NCBI GenBank assembly: GCA_903895195.1
Contig: CAITSZ010000046.1
Location: forward strand, 62,001 to 126,000
Reading direction: 5' to 3'
Source: an uncultured Chlorobiaceae bacterium
GTDB taxonomy: Bacteria; Bacteroidota; Chlorobiia; Chlorobiales; Chlorobiaceae
DNA length: 64,000 nt
Within the stretch, counting starts at the first letter, position 1. The number at the start of each line of letters is the position of its first letter. The position numbers and the translations under genes were made by a program. Below, piece after piece: positions 63,831-64,000 of this stretch. Below the pieces are notes generated by a model that did not search any database, was not told the origin of the DNA, and was given only the letters and a program-made list of their open reading frames with translations.

Positions 63831-64000
63831 CACTATCTTCCCCCCCCTGCCTACTTCCCACCACCGCAGGGTAGATGCTTCCGGCAATGCAAAGGACGAC
63901 ACCTGTTACCCCGACAGCAAGAAAATCATCAAAGCGCATACAGACAGGATATGCAGGAATAATAAAGGCACTTTTTGAAGGCAGAGGCACTATGCCGTAA
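63820..64000 (-). CDS. C-terminal fragment of an FtsX/LolE-MacB-like ABC permease (5' end outside window)
   Basis: Minus strand ...YGIVPLPSKSAFIIPAYPVCMRFDDFLAVGVTGVVLCIAGSIYPAVVGSRQGGEDSAEC*; resembles the last TM of lipoprotein-releasing permeases. Confidence 0.65.
   Translation of the reverse strand, partial: YGIVPLPSKSAFIIPAYPVCMRFDDFLAVGVTGVVLCIAGSIYPAVVGSRQGGEDSAEC

Noticed and set aside
1-64000. CRISPR arrays, rRNA operons, transposases/integrases, phage genes
   Set aside because: No regularly spaced repeats, rRNA signatures or DDE/recombinase motifs seen; the repeats in tpsA are coding GLUG units

Overview
This 64-kb window looks like a green sulfur bacterium (Chlorobiaceae) chromosome, based on the reverse-TCA-cycle ATP-citrate lyase pair aclB-aclA. 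Housekeeping and accessory genes flank a ~36-kb NRPS / NRPS-PKS locus (about 22.0-58.4 kb). The left flank has a partial S41 protease, a methyltransferase, an aldo/keto reductase, an RRM protein, aclA/aclB, lgt, a FetAB-like ABC pair, a two-partner secretion locus (TpsB plus a GLUG-repeat TpsA), a PEP-CTERM gene broken by an in-frame stop, and a minus-strand group that includes an Sfp-type PPTase. The locus has two convergent halves. The plus half is radical SAM, a 4-module NRPS ending in a thioester reductase, a free-standing epimerization-like domain, and two SyrD/PvdE-type ABC exporters. The minus half is C-A-PCP-C-A-PCP-KS-KR-DH-ACP (no AT), then docking-C-A-PCP-KS-AT-ACP-TE. The right flank has a GDT1/TMEM165 family protein whose C-terminus lies in a REP-like repeat, a GNAT, a rubredoxin, a hybrid PAS/GAF histidine kinase and a partial FtsX/LolE-like permease. 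Most notable: an NRPS first A domain lacking the amino-binding Asp, a diverged family of C domains, an AT-less PKS module with KS-KR-DH-ACP order, a trans-acting E-like domain, a radical SAM gene joined to a reductase-terminated NRPS, a 12+12 bp palindrome upstream of the minus assembly line, and a 47-bp direct repeat bracketing the TPS/PEP-CTERM block. All calls come from reading motifs by eye; no searches were run.
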